Source: Siderastrea radians (Eukaryota; Cnidaria; Anthozoa; Scleractinia; Rhizangiidae). Taken from it: DNA of 64,000 nucleotides. The position numbers were made by a program, and so were the translations under genes. The stretch lies in the NCBI GenBank assembly GCA_964017195.1, contig OZ024897.1:5147969-5211968 (forward strand), given 5' to 3'. Below the pieces are notes generated by a model, which saw nothing but the letters and a program-made list of their open reading frames with translations, made no database searches and had not been told where the DNA came from. Positions 47,018 to 59,600 of this stretch are shown here, piece after piece. Numbering within the stretch: the stretch's first letter is position 1; every line of letters starts with the position of its first letter.

Positions 47018-48479
47018 TTTCAAAGTACGAGCATTATGATTGCCAGAAGTTAAACCAGGTAATCCTCTTTCAATTAATTATTTGTTTTCAACATTCAACA
47101 TTCTTAAGCTTTGCTTATCCCTCACAGAAACTGTGCAGATCTCATGGCCACTTTCATATCTTTAGGTATATTTTCTGGCTGCAACAGTTGAAGAGTTGAC
47201 TCTTTCACTACTCTCAAGACCAGTGGTTCTTTCTCCGGGAAGATTACGTTCCTGAGGCACAGTGCGTGCATCAGTCATGCACAGACTCCTTTCTGATTCT
47301 GCATTCATTCGGGCAAGTTATAAGTCAGCTTTCACAACATTGGAAACTATTGTGTCAGTTTGGGGCTTGCATAGCTGGATTTAAAACAAAACAAACAAAC
47401 AGACAAAAAAAAAAACGGCTCACTTCCTCTTTCAGAACCCTTGCTGAAAGCCCTCGGAGGAGAAGGCCGTTAAATCCTTGGCAAGGAACTAAAGCGCGGC
47501 TGTGGTATCGATAGTGATAGATCCTTCACAGAAGAGCAGATACACTCCATACCTTGCTCTGTATCTATTTGTGCAACATTTGCGTCGAGTACACCCTGCT
47601 AATACTGCTTATCAATAACTCAATGGAACGTATCGTTCGGATTTTATTTCTAGATTACGAAGATTAACGAACCCTGATAACAAAACATTAAAGCGGTAAG
47701 TCCCGAGATAGGTGCGGTCCGAGAGAAAGGCACACTTGCCGTCTTCTTCCTCGGATAACCTACCTTTTTCTTAGTGAAGATTTTCGTGAGAGTCGCTATT
47801 AATAAAACTCAGAACTGTGCAGGTAGGTGCTTAAACATTTGTACATGGTAATAAATTTTCATTCGTTTGTTTCTTGGTTTGAGGGGTAAATTCATCACCA
47901 ATAGATGAGTGTGGGGATAGGAAAAGCTTCCACCGACACAGTCAACGAACGGCATTACGGCAAAGTGAGCAAAATGGCTTGACGTAAACGGGAAGGCTGT
48001 AAATTTACTGAGGCCCTGCAGAAGCCCCTGGACCACCCCCCATCAGGGAAGGAGACCGCTGGCCAACATTGTTTCGAGTTTTTAAAGCATTTATGTTCTT
48101 GTATTTGTCACGCGTGCCAAAGCAGCGCGTGACTGGTGTTGACAACTGGCGTGACAACAACAGATACTCCTATGCAAATGTCTGATTTCACGAATGAGAG
48201 AACTCGACTTTCACTGCTGCACTATTGCGCATTTATTTCTTCGACTTCGTCTCGTAGATTGGATTGGAATCAACAGATCGAGGGATAATACAGGTGAATA
48301 TCTCGATGAAAGGTTAAAAATGTTCAATTGCTGTCAACCTTCGAACTGTAATTAGATTCCCTCATGTGAAAGGTTATAATTCTTACTGTTTATACAACGT
48401 GGTGCATATTCATGTTAAAATCACATTGCATTTGTTTCTGCTTTCATTATATTAATTACATTGTAGATCTAAAAGCAGA
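47018..48479. other. upstream of SLC13-type exon A
   Basis: No gene is recognised. The stretch ends in an acceptor-like AATTACATTGTAG at about 48465, so a 5' UTR exon and the promoter should lie further upstream. Confidence 0.4.
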
Positions 48480-48704
48480 ATGACGGAAACTGGAAGAGCG
48501 AGAGGGTACAGTAATCTCCCCGAGACAGCCGAGACAGAAGCCCAGCCTCAAAGACCAGAGACTCCAACAATAATATCCTACAGCGAACCTGATCAAGTGA
48601 AAAACACTTCGATGCTCAAGCGAATATTGAAATGGAGGAAATACATCATATTGCTTTTAACGCCAATATTGCTGATGCCAATTCCTATCGCTATTTCAGG
48701 GACG
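48480..48704 (+). CDS. first coding exon A of an SLC13-type (Na+/carboxylate or sulfate) transporter
   Basis: The ATG at 48480 is followed by 75 codons ending at a GTAAGT donor (48705), phase 0. Residues 1-44 are polar, with EPDQ and many Pro/Glu. LKWRKYIILLLTPILLMPIP near residues 48-68 is the start of the first membrane helix and matches the N-terminus of SLC13 sodium-coupled citrate/succinate/sulfate transporters (compare ILF-TPLLLLPL in the human family). The exon ends just after that helix, where SLC13 genes also have an intron. No following exon (R-CAYV, TE-IPLAVTALLP) is found before the next first exon. This may be an alternative first exon, or an orphan left by duplication. Confidence 0.7.
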
Positions 48705-48821
48705 GTAAGTAGTTTGCTGCTATCGGTTTCCTGTCTAAAGGCCACCGTCCTTAGTTTACTACATACATAACAGTTGATAATCAATCCCTTTTAATTGTTG
48801 ATGCTGTAGTTGATACAACGA

Positions 48822-48942
48822 GCAGCAGTTTACATCGTTAAAAGGTATGTAAATCAGTGTCAGGGTATTGTGGAGTCAATTTGACTCCCTAACACACTGA
48901 CACTGATTTACATACCCTTAAATTGACGATATAAATTGCTGC
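48822..48942. mobile_element. palindromic MITE downstream of SLC13 exon A
   Basis: A 121-bp imperfect palindrome. GCAGCAGTTTACATCGTTAA at the left is matched by AATTGACGATATAAATTGCTGC at the right. AAGGTATGTAAATCAGTGTC and its complement form the middle, with GAGTCAATTTGACTC at the centre. Confidence 0.85.
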
Positions 48943-49583
48943 CCGCACGTTCTCATTGTTTTTCTTTGAAAGAATGAATAAATGAATGCTTTGAATTTCC
49001 ATTATAAGCTCTATTTTAATCTTCCGACATGCATATGGAAATCATAGATCGAATGTCAAGATGTATCTATGGTGCAGTTTATACTAAATAATTGTCTGCG
49101 ACCCTGCGACCAGTTGTTTAATGGCAGCCCAGCAGCCTGTTACGTGCTAGAAAATTATTTAATTCCTTATTCAAGAGGCCTATTGTAATGAGTTTATGAA
49201 CTTATGCAGCATTAATTTTGCAAAGTTAATTTTTAATAGTAATTCATCGTTCTGACTCATTTTACTGACATAACACAATTGACACGCTGGTGATTTAGTG
49301 GCTACCATATGTTAAAATAGCGATTTAGGCCTGTCTTTTTAAAACTATTATTTAATCGCAATTTGCGTCACTTTCTGAACAGATTTTAATAAATTTTTTA
49401 AGCACTCGAAAAATATTACTTTCTTTAAAATACGTTGTCGATAAAAATGCGACGTTTTGTTATATAGAATTACAATGAAACCTGGGACAAGTTTCCACGC
49501 GGCACCCGACTTTCACGCGCGTTCGCATGTTCTTCGCGCGTGCCCGACCAGCCCTCAACAAGGAAGGTGCCGTTTTCAATGAA
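48943..49583. other. intergenic, nothing recognised
   Basis: AT-rich with no motif. Confidence 0.35.
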
Positions 49584-50050
49584 GGCGCCGTTGCCTATTT
49601 CCCTTTCGTAAACGGTCGTTGCCATTTTTTACGGTCGATGCCATCATTGGTAACCAAGCCTTTTGTCGTGGTAGATGTAATATATGCTCTGGATTAAGTC
49701 ACAATAAGGTAACAAATACATTTTTAAATAGTCTTAGAAAGAACAAAGTTTAAGCCCAAGTTGAATTTACGTTAAAAGTTCTGGAAAGGGCTAGGGTCAC
49801 TTATTACAGATGTATCAGTTATGAAAGACAGTTAATTATAATATATACCTTAATTTTTTGGAATTGTGGCGGATTGGCGTGGTAGTGTAGTGGTAAGGGA
49901 GAGAAATTAGCGTACGAAAGGAGCGGGGTTCGAATCTGGGTTGTGAATGTCCCTCTTTTTAGTAGAAAAACTTTCAGCAATAGTTCAAAAATTTTCTAAG
50001 TGTCTTTAAAATGGCAACGACCGTTTACGAAAGGGAAAATTGCGGCGCCG
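49584..50050. mobile_element. inverted-repeat element carrying a tRNA-like sequence
   Basis: The ends are inverted copies. GGCGCCGTTGCCTATTTCCC and TTTCGTAAACGGTCGTTGCC at the left are matched by GGCAACGACCGTTTACGAAA and GGGAAAATTGCGGCGCC at the right, an arm of about 48 bp with few differences. About 467 bp overall. The interior has a tRNA-like block at 49872-49946. Confidence 0.75.
49872..49946 (+). ncRNA. degenerate tRNA-like sequence (pol III A and B boxes)
   Basis: TAGTGTAGTGGTAAG resembles an A box, and GGGGTTCGAATCTGG contains a perfect B-box core GGTTCGAATC, 37 bases apart as in tRNA genes. Acceptor and T stems pair poorly, so this is a tRNA pseudogene or SINE head, not a working tRNA. 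Confidence 0.4.
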
Positions 50051-50398
50051 TTTTCAGCTCCCGTTTCCCATGCTAATTTTGGCAAAGTCCCATTCCCGGT
50101 CACAGTTTTCCATTGGCAAGATACCAGTTACAGTGCCTCAAATCCCATTTCCCAGTGGAAAAGATAGGCGAATCCCAGTTCCCATTTTGCCCCTTCAGGT
50201 CGTCCTCGGCTTTTACGACATTTGGAAGCTCGGGGTCCTTATCAGCGACGTGTAGTCGGGCCCACGCACCACGCGCACTCACACTTATTGTCACCATCGA
50301 AGTGTATGAAGAATTTGGAGAATAGAGACTCCCTAGTTCCCGAAAGTCTTCCTTCTAATACGCCAAGTATTCGCTGTAGCCGTTCCATGGGAACATAA

Positions 50399-51484
50399 TT
50401 ACAGTTGATTTCACGTTACTTTACCGCGCGGTGTTGCGAAGTTCGTTGGGAATTGGGTACTAGGTTACGAACTATCCAATAACATTACGAAGTTCCGAAT
50501 GTAATTGCGAACTTCGAAACGTAGTTGACAACTTCATTCTCGCCGAAGTACAAGACCAGAGTTCCCGTGCAAACCAAAAGTGGTACTCACAGTGTTGTAG
50601 ACGAGATGATACAGAGGAAGAAACACCAACATAAATCCATATGCGTGAAGCATCAAAGATTCCACGTGTCATACAAGCATGACGGAGTCTGCATCATCGA
50701 TATTAAACTACGTCGCCTTCTGTCAACAAAGGATTCCCGAAAATTAAAAGGTTCTGGACAGAAGTTAAGCAATTTCAGCCCGTTTGAAGGCTTAGGCAAT
50801 ACATTTACATGACTAAAAAAACTTGTGAAGCAGGTTCACCGTATAAGTCGCATTTGAAGCTAACGCCGAATATCCTTTGCTCTTTGTTTACAATGTCGTC
50901 CTATTTGAAATAGCTTAAAATCCTCTAGCCACTTTCCACGGCTTTTGCATTGAGCTACAATTGGCAGTGACTTCCCCTGTGACTTCAAAGTCCCCATGAT
51001 TTGCGAATACAAGAGAATAAGAATGAGATTACCAGGATGGTAACGAGGTATGTTTTTTCATCGCTGATCCTATTTTTGCACGCAAATTTCTGATCCTTGA
51101 TTCAGAAAGAGTGACCAATTTTCGTCCCTGGTCCCACAAATATGGTACAGCCTGATCCCTGATCCCTAAAAAAACTGCTGCTCCGGATCCCATGGTCTGT
51201 GATCCCTGCTCCTGGGGCCGTGATCCCAGATCCAGCCCTTCTGATCCCTGATCCCACCCATTTGATCCCTGATCCCACATATCTCGTTACGACCCTGAAA
51301 TTACTGTATTTCGGCGAGAATTTTATAGTTCTACTTCGGCGAGAATTACGTTGTCAAATACGTTTCGAAGTTCGCAATTACGTTCGGTACTTAGCAACGT
51401 AATTGGCTAGTTCGTAACCTGGTACCCAATTTCCCAACGAACTTCGCAACACTGCGCGGTAAAGTAACGTGAAAACAACTGTAA
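50399..51484. mobile_element. 1.1-kb inverted-repeat element with GATCCCT tandem repeats
   Basis: The arms are about 150 bp. TTACAGTTGATTTCACGTTA, CTTTACCGCGCGGTGTTGCG and AAGTTCGTTGGGAA at the left are matched inverted at 51300-51484. Inside (51060-51285) short units around TGATCCC are repeated in tandem, which gives a WDQG-like frame on the minus strand that is not a gene. Confidence 0.85.
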
Positions 51485-52054
51485 CCTTGTGATTTTCTCG
51501 TGTACTTACAATCCTGTGCATAGCTACAGCACAACACCTCTCACTCTACTGGCGCCTACGAAACTATAAAGAGCTGATGTGGCTTTCATTATCATCAACA
51601 ACAATGATTTCCCCTTAGTCCTTTTGCTCTCAACCCTGCATGAGCTCAAAACAGGGAAAACTATTAAACTACACTTTGTAAAAATACCGAAAATGAGAGT
51701 GCTGTGGAACAGTTTAACTTGGTGGCATTCATCTGCATGTTAATACACTGTTTTTAATAAGATGTTTTATTCCGTTTCACAACAACGCTTTACAAATATT
51801 TACAAACATATCTTTTCACTTAAAGACGCATTGTCACTTTCCATAATGCAACGCGGTCGTAATTGAATTTCGTGGACCACGAAAATACTCAGCCGTCGCG
51901 ACTGTGCCCCTGTATTTTACAATTTATTCTCGAATCGTTTTGTTATCTCTTTTTAGTGTACTTCTTTACTTGAGGTGAGTTTTTCAACATCGATACGGGA
52001 CCAATCGACCAGAACAAAGTATTGTCTGCACGGCAAAATATAGATGAATTACAA
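51485..52054. other. intergenic, nothing recognised
   Basis: No gene or repeat is recognised. Confidence 0.35.
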
Positions 52055-52450
52055 AACTTCTCGGCTCGCTGGCGGCTTCGTTTTGTTCTACATTGAAATA
52101 AAACTTTCGGCGAAAGTTGAAGGACGTTTTCCGCGTCTCTAGCCGTCGAAATTTTTTCGATGTGAGTTTCGAAAGTGGCTAAAAACAACTTCCCCCGGCG
52201 GTGCTCATTTGAAATTATGCCCAATGCAAATGAGATGCAACCAACAGAAAATAGCCGACTGAAAGTATGTTTTTTTATACAGGAAACTTCACGGCTCGCT
52301 GGAGGTTTCAATTTCGTTCGCATCGATCTCAAACTTTCGGTGAAAGTAGGAAGAATTTTTCTGCGTCTTCGGCGTTATTGTTTTTCTTTTCAATGGAATT
52401 TTTGGAGGCGAAGAAAATGTCCCCGGCGACTGCTACACGAAGGCGGGTTG
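52055..52450 (+). repeat. diverged tandem repeat, about 225-bp unit
   Basis: CTCGGCTCGCTGGCGGCTTC..AAACTTTCGGCGAAAGT at about 52061-52117 recurs as CACGGCTCGCTGGAGGTTTC..AAACTTTCGGTGAAAGT at about 52291-52348. Confidence 0.7.
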
Positions 52451-52880
52451 AGCGGCCCAAAACAAAGTCCGCAAAAGTATTTGACGGGCTTTTGATATCT
52501 GACAGGGCTGCTTGTTGAGACTAAAAAATTACTTACGCCATCATTTCAAACTCAGTGTTCATTTCTTCCTCGAGATGAGAGGCTGTTATTTTTTCCTCTC
52601 GAGAGATCGCGGCCCATGTCCGGTTGAATCAAAATAGACAATGCGCAGTGCATCACGGTAGGTGTCAATGGGTCTTTAAATACACTAATATACAACAAAT
52701 ACAAAAGCAGAAACTAGAAGGAAAGAGATTGTAAGAAAAAACGAATTTAGGAAAGAGAAAAAAGGGGGGCAAGACGTGTGGCATGCTTTTCGTTATACAC
52801 TGTACACATTGCGTTCTTTTCTTGTTTAACGCGAGAGAGCTTGGGGTCATGTTCGTCTAGAAAGCAAGTAGAGAAATGCC

Positions 52881-54291
52881 CCGGCCTGGGCAATCGATAG
52901 AAATCGATATCGGAAAACCGATCGATAAATCGATAACTATCGATATCAATCACTTGATCGTTATCGATTGGATCGATCAATCGATAAAAATCGATACTCA
53001 CAACTCTTCTGGTAATTACTGTTACCGATGTTATCGATTTGATCGATGGAGGGCGATCGTACATATCTTTAATTCCTGGCATTGATTTTGTTTCTAAAAG
53101 ACGTTTAATTGCAGAAAAATGATTGCGGTGTCTTTGTTCACAAGCAAACTGTATTCGTATTTCAGTAAATGTGGTTTATTGAGCTGGCAGGATATCTGTC
53201 CCGAATGGACCCAAGTATTTGCGAAAATGACCTCTCGGTTATCTAAGCCACCGCCAAGGAAAACGTTTTGACTGGAAGCGCCGGCAATCTTTTGTCTGTT
53301 TTGTTTAACCCGATATTAGAACTTGCAGTGATTTAGTAGAAACAACGCTAATGAGAATAGCAACCGGAATGACAACGGTGGAAGAAGCAAACTGTTGTTC
53401 AAAAGCCCTGCGTCTGCACCCAATTTAAAACAATGTAATCCGCTCTCAGTGATGTGCTTTGACCCCGAAGAAAAAAAGCGCATTTTGCTTCTTTTCTTTT
53501 TTTGTGTTATATATCCACTTCTTCGAATGTTTTCAGTTATAGGCGAACATTTTTTTTCAATTCTTGAAAGTATAATATGGTCGCAACACATTGCTGTCGC
53601 CTTTATTATCGAAGTTATCGTATACTTAATATTTATCATTTATAAGAAGGTTCTAGAATTTTTGTTTAGTATAATTTTTACAGCAGCTGAAGTTTGCCTG
53701 ATGGACAGCATAGTGGAAACCCTAAATAAGGTAAATAAAACAACTCGGGCGCACGTGCGTAATGCGTAACTGAGCTCAACCCGCAGTTGCATTGTAACAT
53801 ATTTAGGAGCTTAAGGACGCTTGCGAGTAACGGACCTCTATGCTTAAGTTCCATATTTTCTATTGTTCCCGTTAAGAATTCAAATGCTAGGGTTGTTTTG
53901 TTTGAAAAAGAGAAATTACAGAAGCTTACAGATGTGTTTATCAAAGGCAGAGTCATTTTTCCATCGCAACGTTAGTCTGGCATCAGTACTTAGTGTTGTT
54001 TTATGAGCCTAGAAAAGATTTAGAAGCGTTATCGTATAGCAGTAAAGTGACAAAACTGGTTATAGAAGTTGTCGCTACCATTAGAGCTCACATATTTCGA
54101 CACAACAAATGTTACCCATAAAATCGATAATTTTCGATAAAATCGATAAAAGTGATTGAAAAATCGATAAATATCGATTTCTCACAACAAATCCATTTAT
54201 CGATTTTTATCGATTACCGATACAATCAACTAATTTTATCGATTGTTATCGAATGTTATCGATTATCGATTTTATCGATTGCCCAGGCCGG
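52881..54291. mobile_element. 1.4-kb DNA transposon with ATCGAT-rich inverted ends
   Basis: Inverted ends CCGGCCTGGGCAATCGAT (52881) and its complement ending at 54291. Flanks are AGAAATGCC and AGAAATGCA, an 8-9 bp target duplication. The first and last 180 bp are dense in overlapping ATCGAT/TATCGAT motifs in both arms. The interior (53090-54110) has no recognised transposase; the longest frame (53395-53769) is hydrophobic and not called. Target length fits Mutator-like, hAT or Merlin types. Confidence 0.85.
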
Positions 54292-54353
54292 AGAAATGCA
54301 TGCATGGTAATACTTATGGGTCTTTTTGCCTCAATTACATTAGAGCCACTTAG

Positions 54354-54386
54354 TTGATTAATTAATTAATTAATTAATTAATTTAA
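54354..54386. repeat. (ATTA)n microsatellite
   Basis: Eight or so TTAA/ATTA units. Confidence 0.9.
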
Positions 54387-54853
54387 AGGTTGGATCCGGG
54401 ACTGATCGAGAGCAATCATGATATTTGTCCAGTTTGTTTGTGATGCTTCTTTGTTAAATCAGACAGCTTTAATTTGTAATTCACTTGTTTGTTTGGCTTG
54501 GAGGCAGTCCAATTAAGTTCTTAAACTTCATTACATCGGCTTTGTATTGCGATATTGCGATATTGTATCGCGTTAAGCGATGATAAAGCAAATTAAAATT
54601 ACTCCGCCGGCATTGATAAAGAGAAATTACTGTGTTTTGACTGGCTCGGTGGCTTTCAAAGCGTGCTTATCTGAACGCAGACTACTTGTACGATCGTACT
54701 GGTGTAGAGATGTGCCAGTTGTGACAGGAGTGCTAGTGTCAGTGTGAACGGCTTGTTAAACATATTTTTCGAGTCGTGCTAAAAGCGTCTTAGCTCGCCG
54801 TTTAGTTTGCAACCTTCAGATTATACTCTTTGCTTCAAGAACAAGGAAACACG
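54387..54853. other. upstream of SLC13-type exon B
   Basis: No gene. GTTTGCAACCTTCAG at about 54806-54820 is a possible acceptor upstream of the start codon. Confidence 0.35.
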
Positions 54854-55081
54854 ATGGAAATAGGGACAACGAATGAAGCTTGTCTTTCATCTGTTACCGT
54901 CGATGAAAAAGCCCACGAGACTCCCGGGAGCAGCGAGCAGAGATTGCCAACAGATACTCAGACAATGCCAAGAAAAGAAGATGCCTCTGTCGCGAAGTGT
55001 CTTCTGAAATGGCGCAAATATCTGGTTCTTTTCTTGACTCCGATATTACTGATGCCGCTGCCCATTGTAGTTCCTACATCG
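54854..55081 (+). CDS. first coding exon B of an SLC13-type transporter
   Basis: From the ATG at 54854, 76 codons run to a GTAAGA donor (55082), phase 0. The N-terminal 45 residues are polar and unlike exon A. LKWRKYLVLFLTPILLMPLP then begins the first membrane helix, almost identical to exon A, and ends IVVPTS at the same splice position. The VVPTS end is closer than exon A to typical SLC13 sequence. The remaining exons are not seen in the 9 kb to the right edge (6 kb of which is a retrotransposon), so the gene must continue beyond the window or be broken. Same orientation as exon A, 6.4 kb downstream of it. Confidence 0.75.
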
Positions 55082-56415
55082 GTAAGATTGTGAATGTTGT
55101 GTTTATTCTACTGCCCAAAGTCAAAGTTAAAAAACTACGCCTAAATTTGCATTTTGCAACATGTCAAAAAGCAAACATTGTCACTTGAAAGTAATGCTCA
55201 GTTGCTTACATTTAAATGGCTAAACTTTAGAATAGGATTTCATCCAGATACCACAAAGATAGATTGATATCGCTTAGCTCAAGGTTTTTTTCAGTCAGGA
55301 CCGAAGAGAAACGGCGAAACAAAGGCCAGCTTAAGGCACAACGTCTCTTCAGACAATTGTGGATTGATCAGTGTGCGCATAAATTCAGTGAAGAGATAGG
55401 CGTTTTGACTTTTGACGTTTGGACTTATTTTTTGCTTTTGCAATTGACGTGGGTGTTGTTACGTTCTGGTCAGTATGTTCAAGAAGACCAGTACGTGCTA
55501 ATTCAACTGGCTTTTATTAGCGCAAAGCTACTTATGACTTACGATTGATAATCAAAGTTTTGCACCTCTAAGTCGGTGCAATCGCTGAGGATAATTTTCG
55601 TTCTTGTACTATTAAGCGATGTTTTGTGCATCTGGTTATGTGACATTCAATAAGAACTGAAGCAGCTCATCAGAATTTATCATCTGCTTAGCTTTTTTTA
55701 CAAAGACTAAGAGACGCATTGCTAGGCGCACTAATTAGTCTTTGTCCAAATTCGTCCCGCAGACGGATTTTTCGTCTTTGATCCAAAAAGACCCATTTAA
55801 AGCAGCTATCTTACAAACGGATTTACTAACGTAAAATTTCGCGAATGAAGTCGTCACGAATACAAATTGGAATACAAATCAGTTCTGTCAGAGTTGATGT
55901 TACGAACGATAAACGCACCCTTTATAATATTTGCTGAGCGTGTTTAATTTTGACAAGTACAATGAACATTCCTTTGTTGTCAAACTTTTCAAGACAATGT
56001 CAGAATGCCTTTTCTCCCAATTGGTTTGATACAAGCCTTTTTGCGCTATTTAGGAGAATTTATAAGTATCAAAACAGGCCACAAAAGATTGATTTATTTT
56101 GAACATTTCAATTTAATTACCCACATAATCACGTTTAAGACATGGATTGTTAGGGCCACTCAAGAGTCCATTGTGCTCCCAGCACTGAGTAATATTCCTT
56201 ATATCCTGAGATAGATAATAATTAATCGCACATTTTATTCAATAACGACAATTTAAGTGGCTGTCCGCGTAAGAATCGACCACTCAATTTTGGTCAAATT
56301 CTCGTTTTCCTTCAAACTTTCTGTGCGAGACAAGGTTGATATAGGACTAATGAAAATACATTTCGTTTGTTGGTAATCTTCAGTATACCCGAGATTTCGA
56401 GACAAATTTGGTTGG
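55082..56415. other. probable intron of the SLC13-type gene
   Basis: Follows a good donor. No second exon is recognised; the frames at 55264-55548 and 56005-56214 lack family motifs. Confidence 0.4.
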
Positions 56416-56555
56416 TGTAATGTTCTCTAAACTACTGCTAAGTAAAGAACATCCAAGATGGCCGTTCTGTACAACAACTCATGCCTTATTGACTGACATG
56501 AAAGCGAGGCATAACAGCGTGTAACTTGGAGCCTGGTAACTAACATATCCTAACA
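56416..56555 (-). repeat. 3' LTR (140 bp)
   Basis: Begins TGTAATGTTCTC on the plus strand and ends CATATCCTAACA. Unusually short for a Gypsy LTR. Confidence 0.95.
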
Positions 56556-56572
56556 TCTCTCCTTTTTATGGA
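56556..56572 (-). other. polypurine tract
   Basis: AAAAAGGAGAGA on the minus strand directly abuts the 3' LTR, as needed for plus-strand priming. Confidence 0.7.
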
Positions 56573-56691
56573 AAAATAAACTAAGTGAACATCTCGGAGT
56601 CTGTCTCAAGAGTCTCTTTTTCTTAATGTTCATTACTTGCATCAGCAACATAAATATCAACTAGGTTTGTTCAAAATTTAAAGTGTTCACC

Positions 56692-59600
56692 CTAACTGGT
56701 GTGGTAGTCTTTCAACCAAGCAGGCGGTCGAATGACTCGACCCTTCAAACTGACTCTCGCAGGATTCTCTGGCTCCTTAACTGGCCTTGAAGTGTTTTTA
56801 TGCGAATCTCCGAGTGTCCGTTGCTGACTTGCAGTTGCTTGGCAACGACTTCCAGTCGTTTCAGCGGTCTTAATCAGGTCTCGCCTGTTTCTTCTGTAAC
56901 TTGTTCCATCTGACACAACAACATAAGATCTGGGTGATTCGGTTACCTTGGTAACTTCAGCAGGTGTCCATGTTTTCTGTCCTGGCTTCCGGATTCGTAC
57001 AGTGTCTCCTGTATTAAATGGTTGCAGGACTTTTCCATGTCGATTGTTATACTGCTGCTGTATTTCTGCTCGGCGCCTAAGGCCTTCTTTGATGTTGTCG
57101 GTTGGATACTGCGGCTCTAGTAATGATGGTGTGGTTGGTAGTCGAGTTCTTGTCCGCCTTCCCATCAGCATCTGTGCTGGTGAAAGGTTAACTTCCTCCA
57201 TGGGAGTGTTCCGATAGTCTAGCAAAGCAAGATGAAAATCCTTGTTTTCAGCCTTTGCTTTCTTCAGAGTGTTCTTGGCTGTTTGAACAGCTCGTTCTAC
57301 AAGGCCATTGCTCTGCGAATATGTTGGCGATGAAGTGATATGCTTAAACCCGTAATGCTTTGCTAACTCTTCAAACTCACGGCTACTGAACTCGGTGCCA
57401 TTGTCACTGATTATTATCTCAGGAATCCCATACCGTGCCAAGTGTGGTTTGATGTGGTTGATTACAGTCTTGCTTTTGCTGTTAGGTAAATGCGACACCT
57501 CAAAGAACTTCGAGTAATAGCCAACTATTACGACATAGTCTTGTTTGTCAAGTTCAAAGAGATCAACTGCGATCTTCTGCCACGGTCTTCCAGGTAATTC
57601 GTGACTCTTGAGTGGTTCTCTTGCTTGAGCATTTCTATACGTGTTACAGGTATTGCACTTGGATATCATGTCTGTTATCTGCTGGTTCATTCCTGGCCAA
57701 AACAAGACATCCCTGGCTCGGCGCTTGCATTTTCCAATGCCTAAGTGACTGCTGTGAATTTTACTAAGCATCTCTGCTCTTAGCGAATCTGGGACAATAA
57801 GCCTGTCAGACCTCAGCAGTAGGTCACCACAGACAGTGATTTCTTCCTTGAAATTCCAATATCCATGAAGCTCTGGATCTGACTGAGACTTTCTCTCCGG
57901 CCATCCATTTAGTACTGTGTTCTTAAGCTTCTGTAATGTTGGATCTTTCCTAGTTTCTTGTTTGAACTGTTCCAGTTTCTCCTCACTGACTGGCATGTTC
58001 TCAATGATAAGCACTTCAAATTCATCCTTTGAGTTGGCTGCGGTTTCATTTTGCCCTTCTGGGGCACGGCTTAGAGTGTCTGCAATGTACAAGTTTTTGC
58101 CTGGTTCATACTCCACTTGCAGGTCATAACGCTGAAGCCTTAACATCATTCGTTGCAATCTTTGCGGTGCTCGAAATAATGGTTTTTGGAACAAGGCTTC
58201 TAGGGGTTTGTGGTCAGTTTGGACTCTTACTTTCTTGCCGTATACATACTGGTGAAATTTAGTACATCCATACACGATTGCCAGTCGTTCTTTTTCGATC
58301 TGTGCGTAATTTCTCTCAGCGGAGCTCAATGATCTGGATGCGTAACACACCGGTCGCCCCTCCTGCAGTAGAGGAGTAGTCCGTAGGATGATGCATCTAC
58401 TGATACTGTGGTTGACTTTTCAACATCATAATACTGGAGAATTGCATCACTTGTCAGCTTTCCTTTAATGGATCGGAATGCTTTCTCCTGCCTTTCTGAC
58501 CAATGCCATGCCACGTCCTTGTGCAAAAGTTCTCTCAATGGCTGAGTTAGTTCTGCTAGGTTAGGTATGAATTTACTCATGTAATTCACCATTCCACGGA
58601 ACCTTAGGAGTGCTGGCTTGTCAGCTGGAGATGGCATTTCCTCCACTGCTTGCACCTTGCTAGGATCTGGTTTCAGTCCATTTGCTGTCAAGATGTGGCC
58701 AATGTACGGCACTTCGGTTGTCATGATTTTCATTTTACTTCGGTTGAGCTTCAATCCAACTTTCCTTGATCGTTTCAACACTTGCTCCAAGCGAAAGTTG
58801 TGCTCGTCTTCATCTTTTCCCCAAATAAGGATATCGTCTGCGATTGTCTTGACACCGCTCAGGTCCTCGAATGCTTGGGTCATTTTCTTTTGGAACACTT
58901 CTGATACCACAAGTTGATACCAAATGGCATCCTTAGGTACTGGTATCGACCAAATGGTGTGTTGAATGTCAACAACTGCGTACTTGCTTCATCAAGTTTG
59001 ATGTGCCAGAACCCTGACGTGGCATCAAGCACACTGAACACCTTGGCATCACTAAGTTCGGCTGCAACTTCTTCCACAGTTTTCATGGGATAGTGTTCTC
59101 TCTGGATAGCTTTATTTAGATTTCTGGGATCTAAACACACACGTACTTTGCCATTGGGTTTCTGCACTACTACTAAAGAACTAACCCATTCAGTTGGTTC
59201 ATCTGCCTTGCGGATGACACCTAGTGCTTCCATGCGGTCAAGCTCTGCCTTAACGTTCTCTCTCTGGGTGAACGGTATTTTACGAGGTGAGTGAACCACT
59301 GGAGTTACGCTGGAATCAATCGTGATCCGATAAGCACCTTCCAAACATCCAATACCATCGAATACATCCTCATATTTCTTTAGAATTTCGTTGACATCCA
59401 GGTTACTAGTGTCACTGGATGAGTTCTCATCCCTTTGGGTATCAACTGCACTGACTCTCTTGACTAAATTTAGATCATTACAGGTTTGAAGACCAATTAC
59501 TGGTGTGGCTGGATGCTCAATGACATGAAACTCAACAGGGTGGAACTTGCCTTTGAGTTTCACAGGGAGAGTGGCTTTTCCCATTACTGGTATCTTGTGG

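Noticed and set aside
49872..49946. Functional tRNA gene
   Set aside because: Boxes A and B are present but the stems do not pair well. Called only as tRNA-like.
51029..51280. WDQG-repeat protein on the minus strand
   Set aside because: Made by GATCCCT tandem repeats inside a transposon.
53395..53769. Hydrophobic 124-codon frame
   Set aside because: AT-rich interior of an inverted-repeat element. Low complexity and no family motifs.
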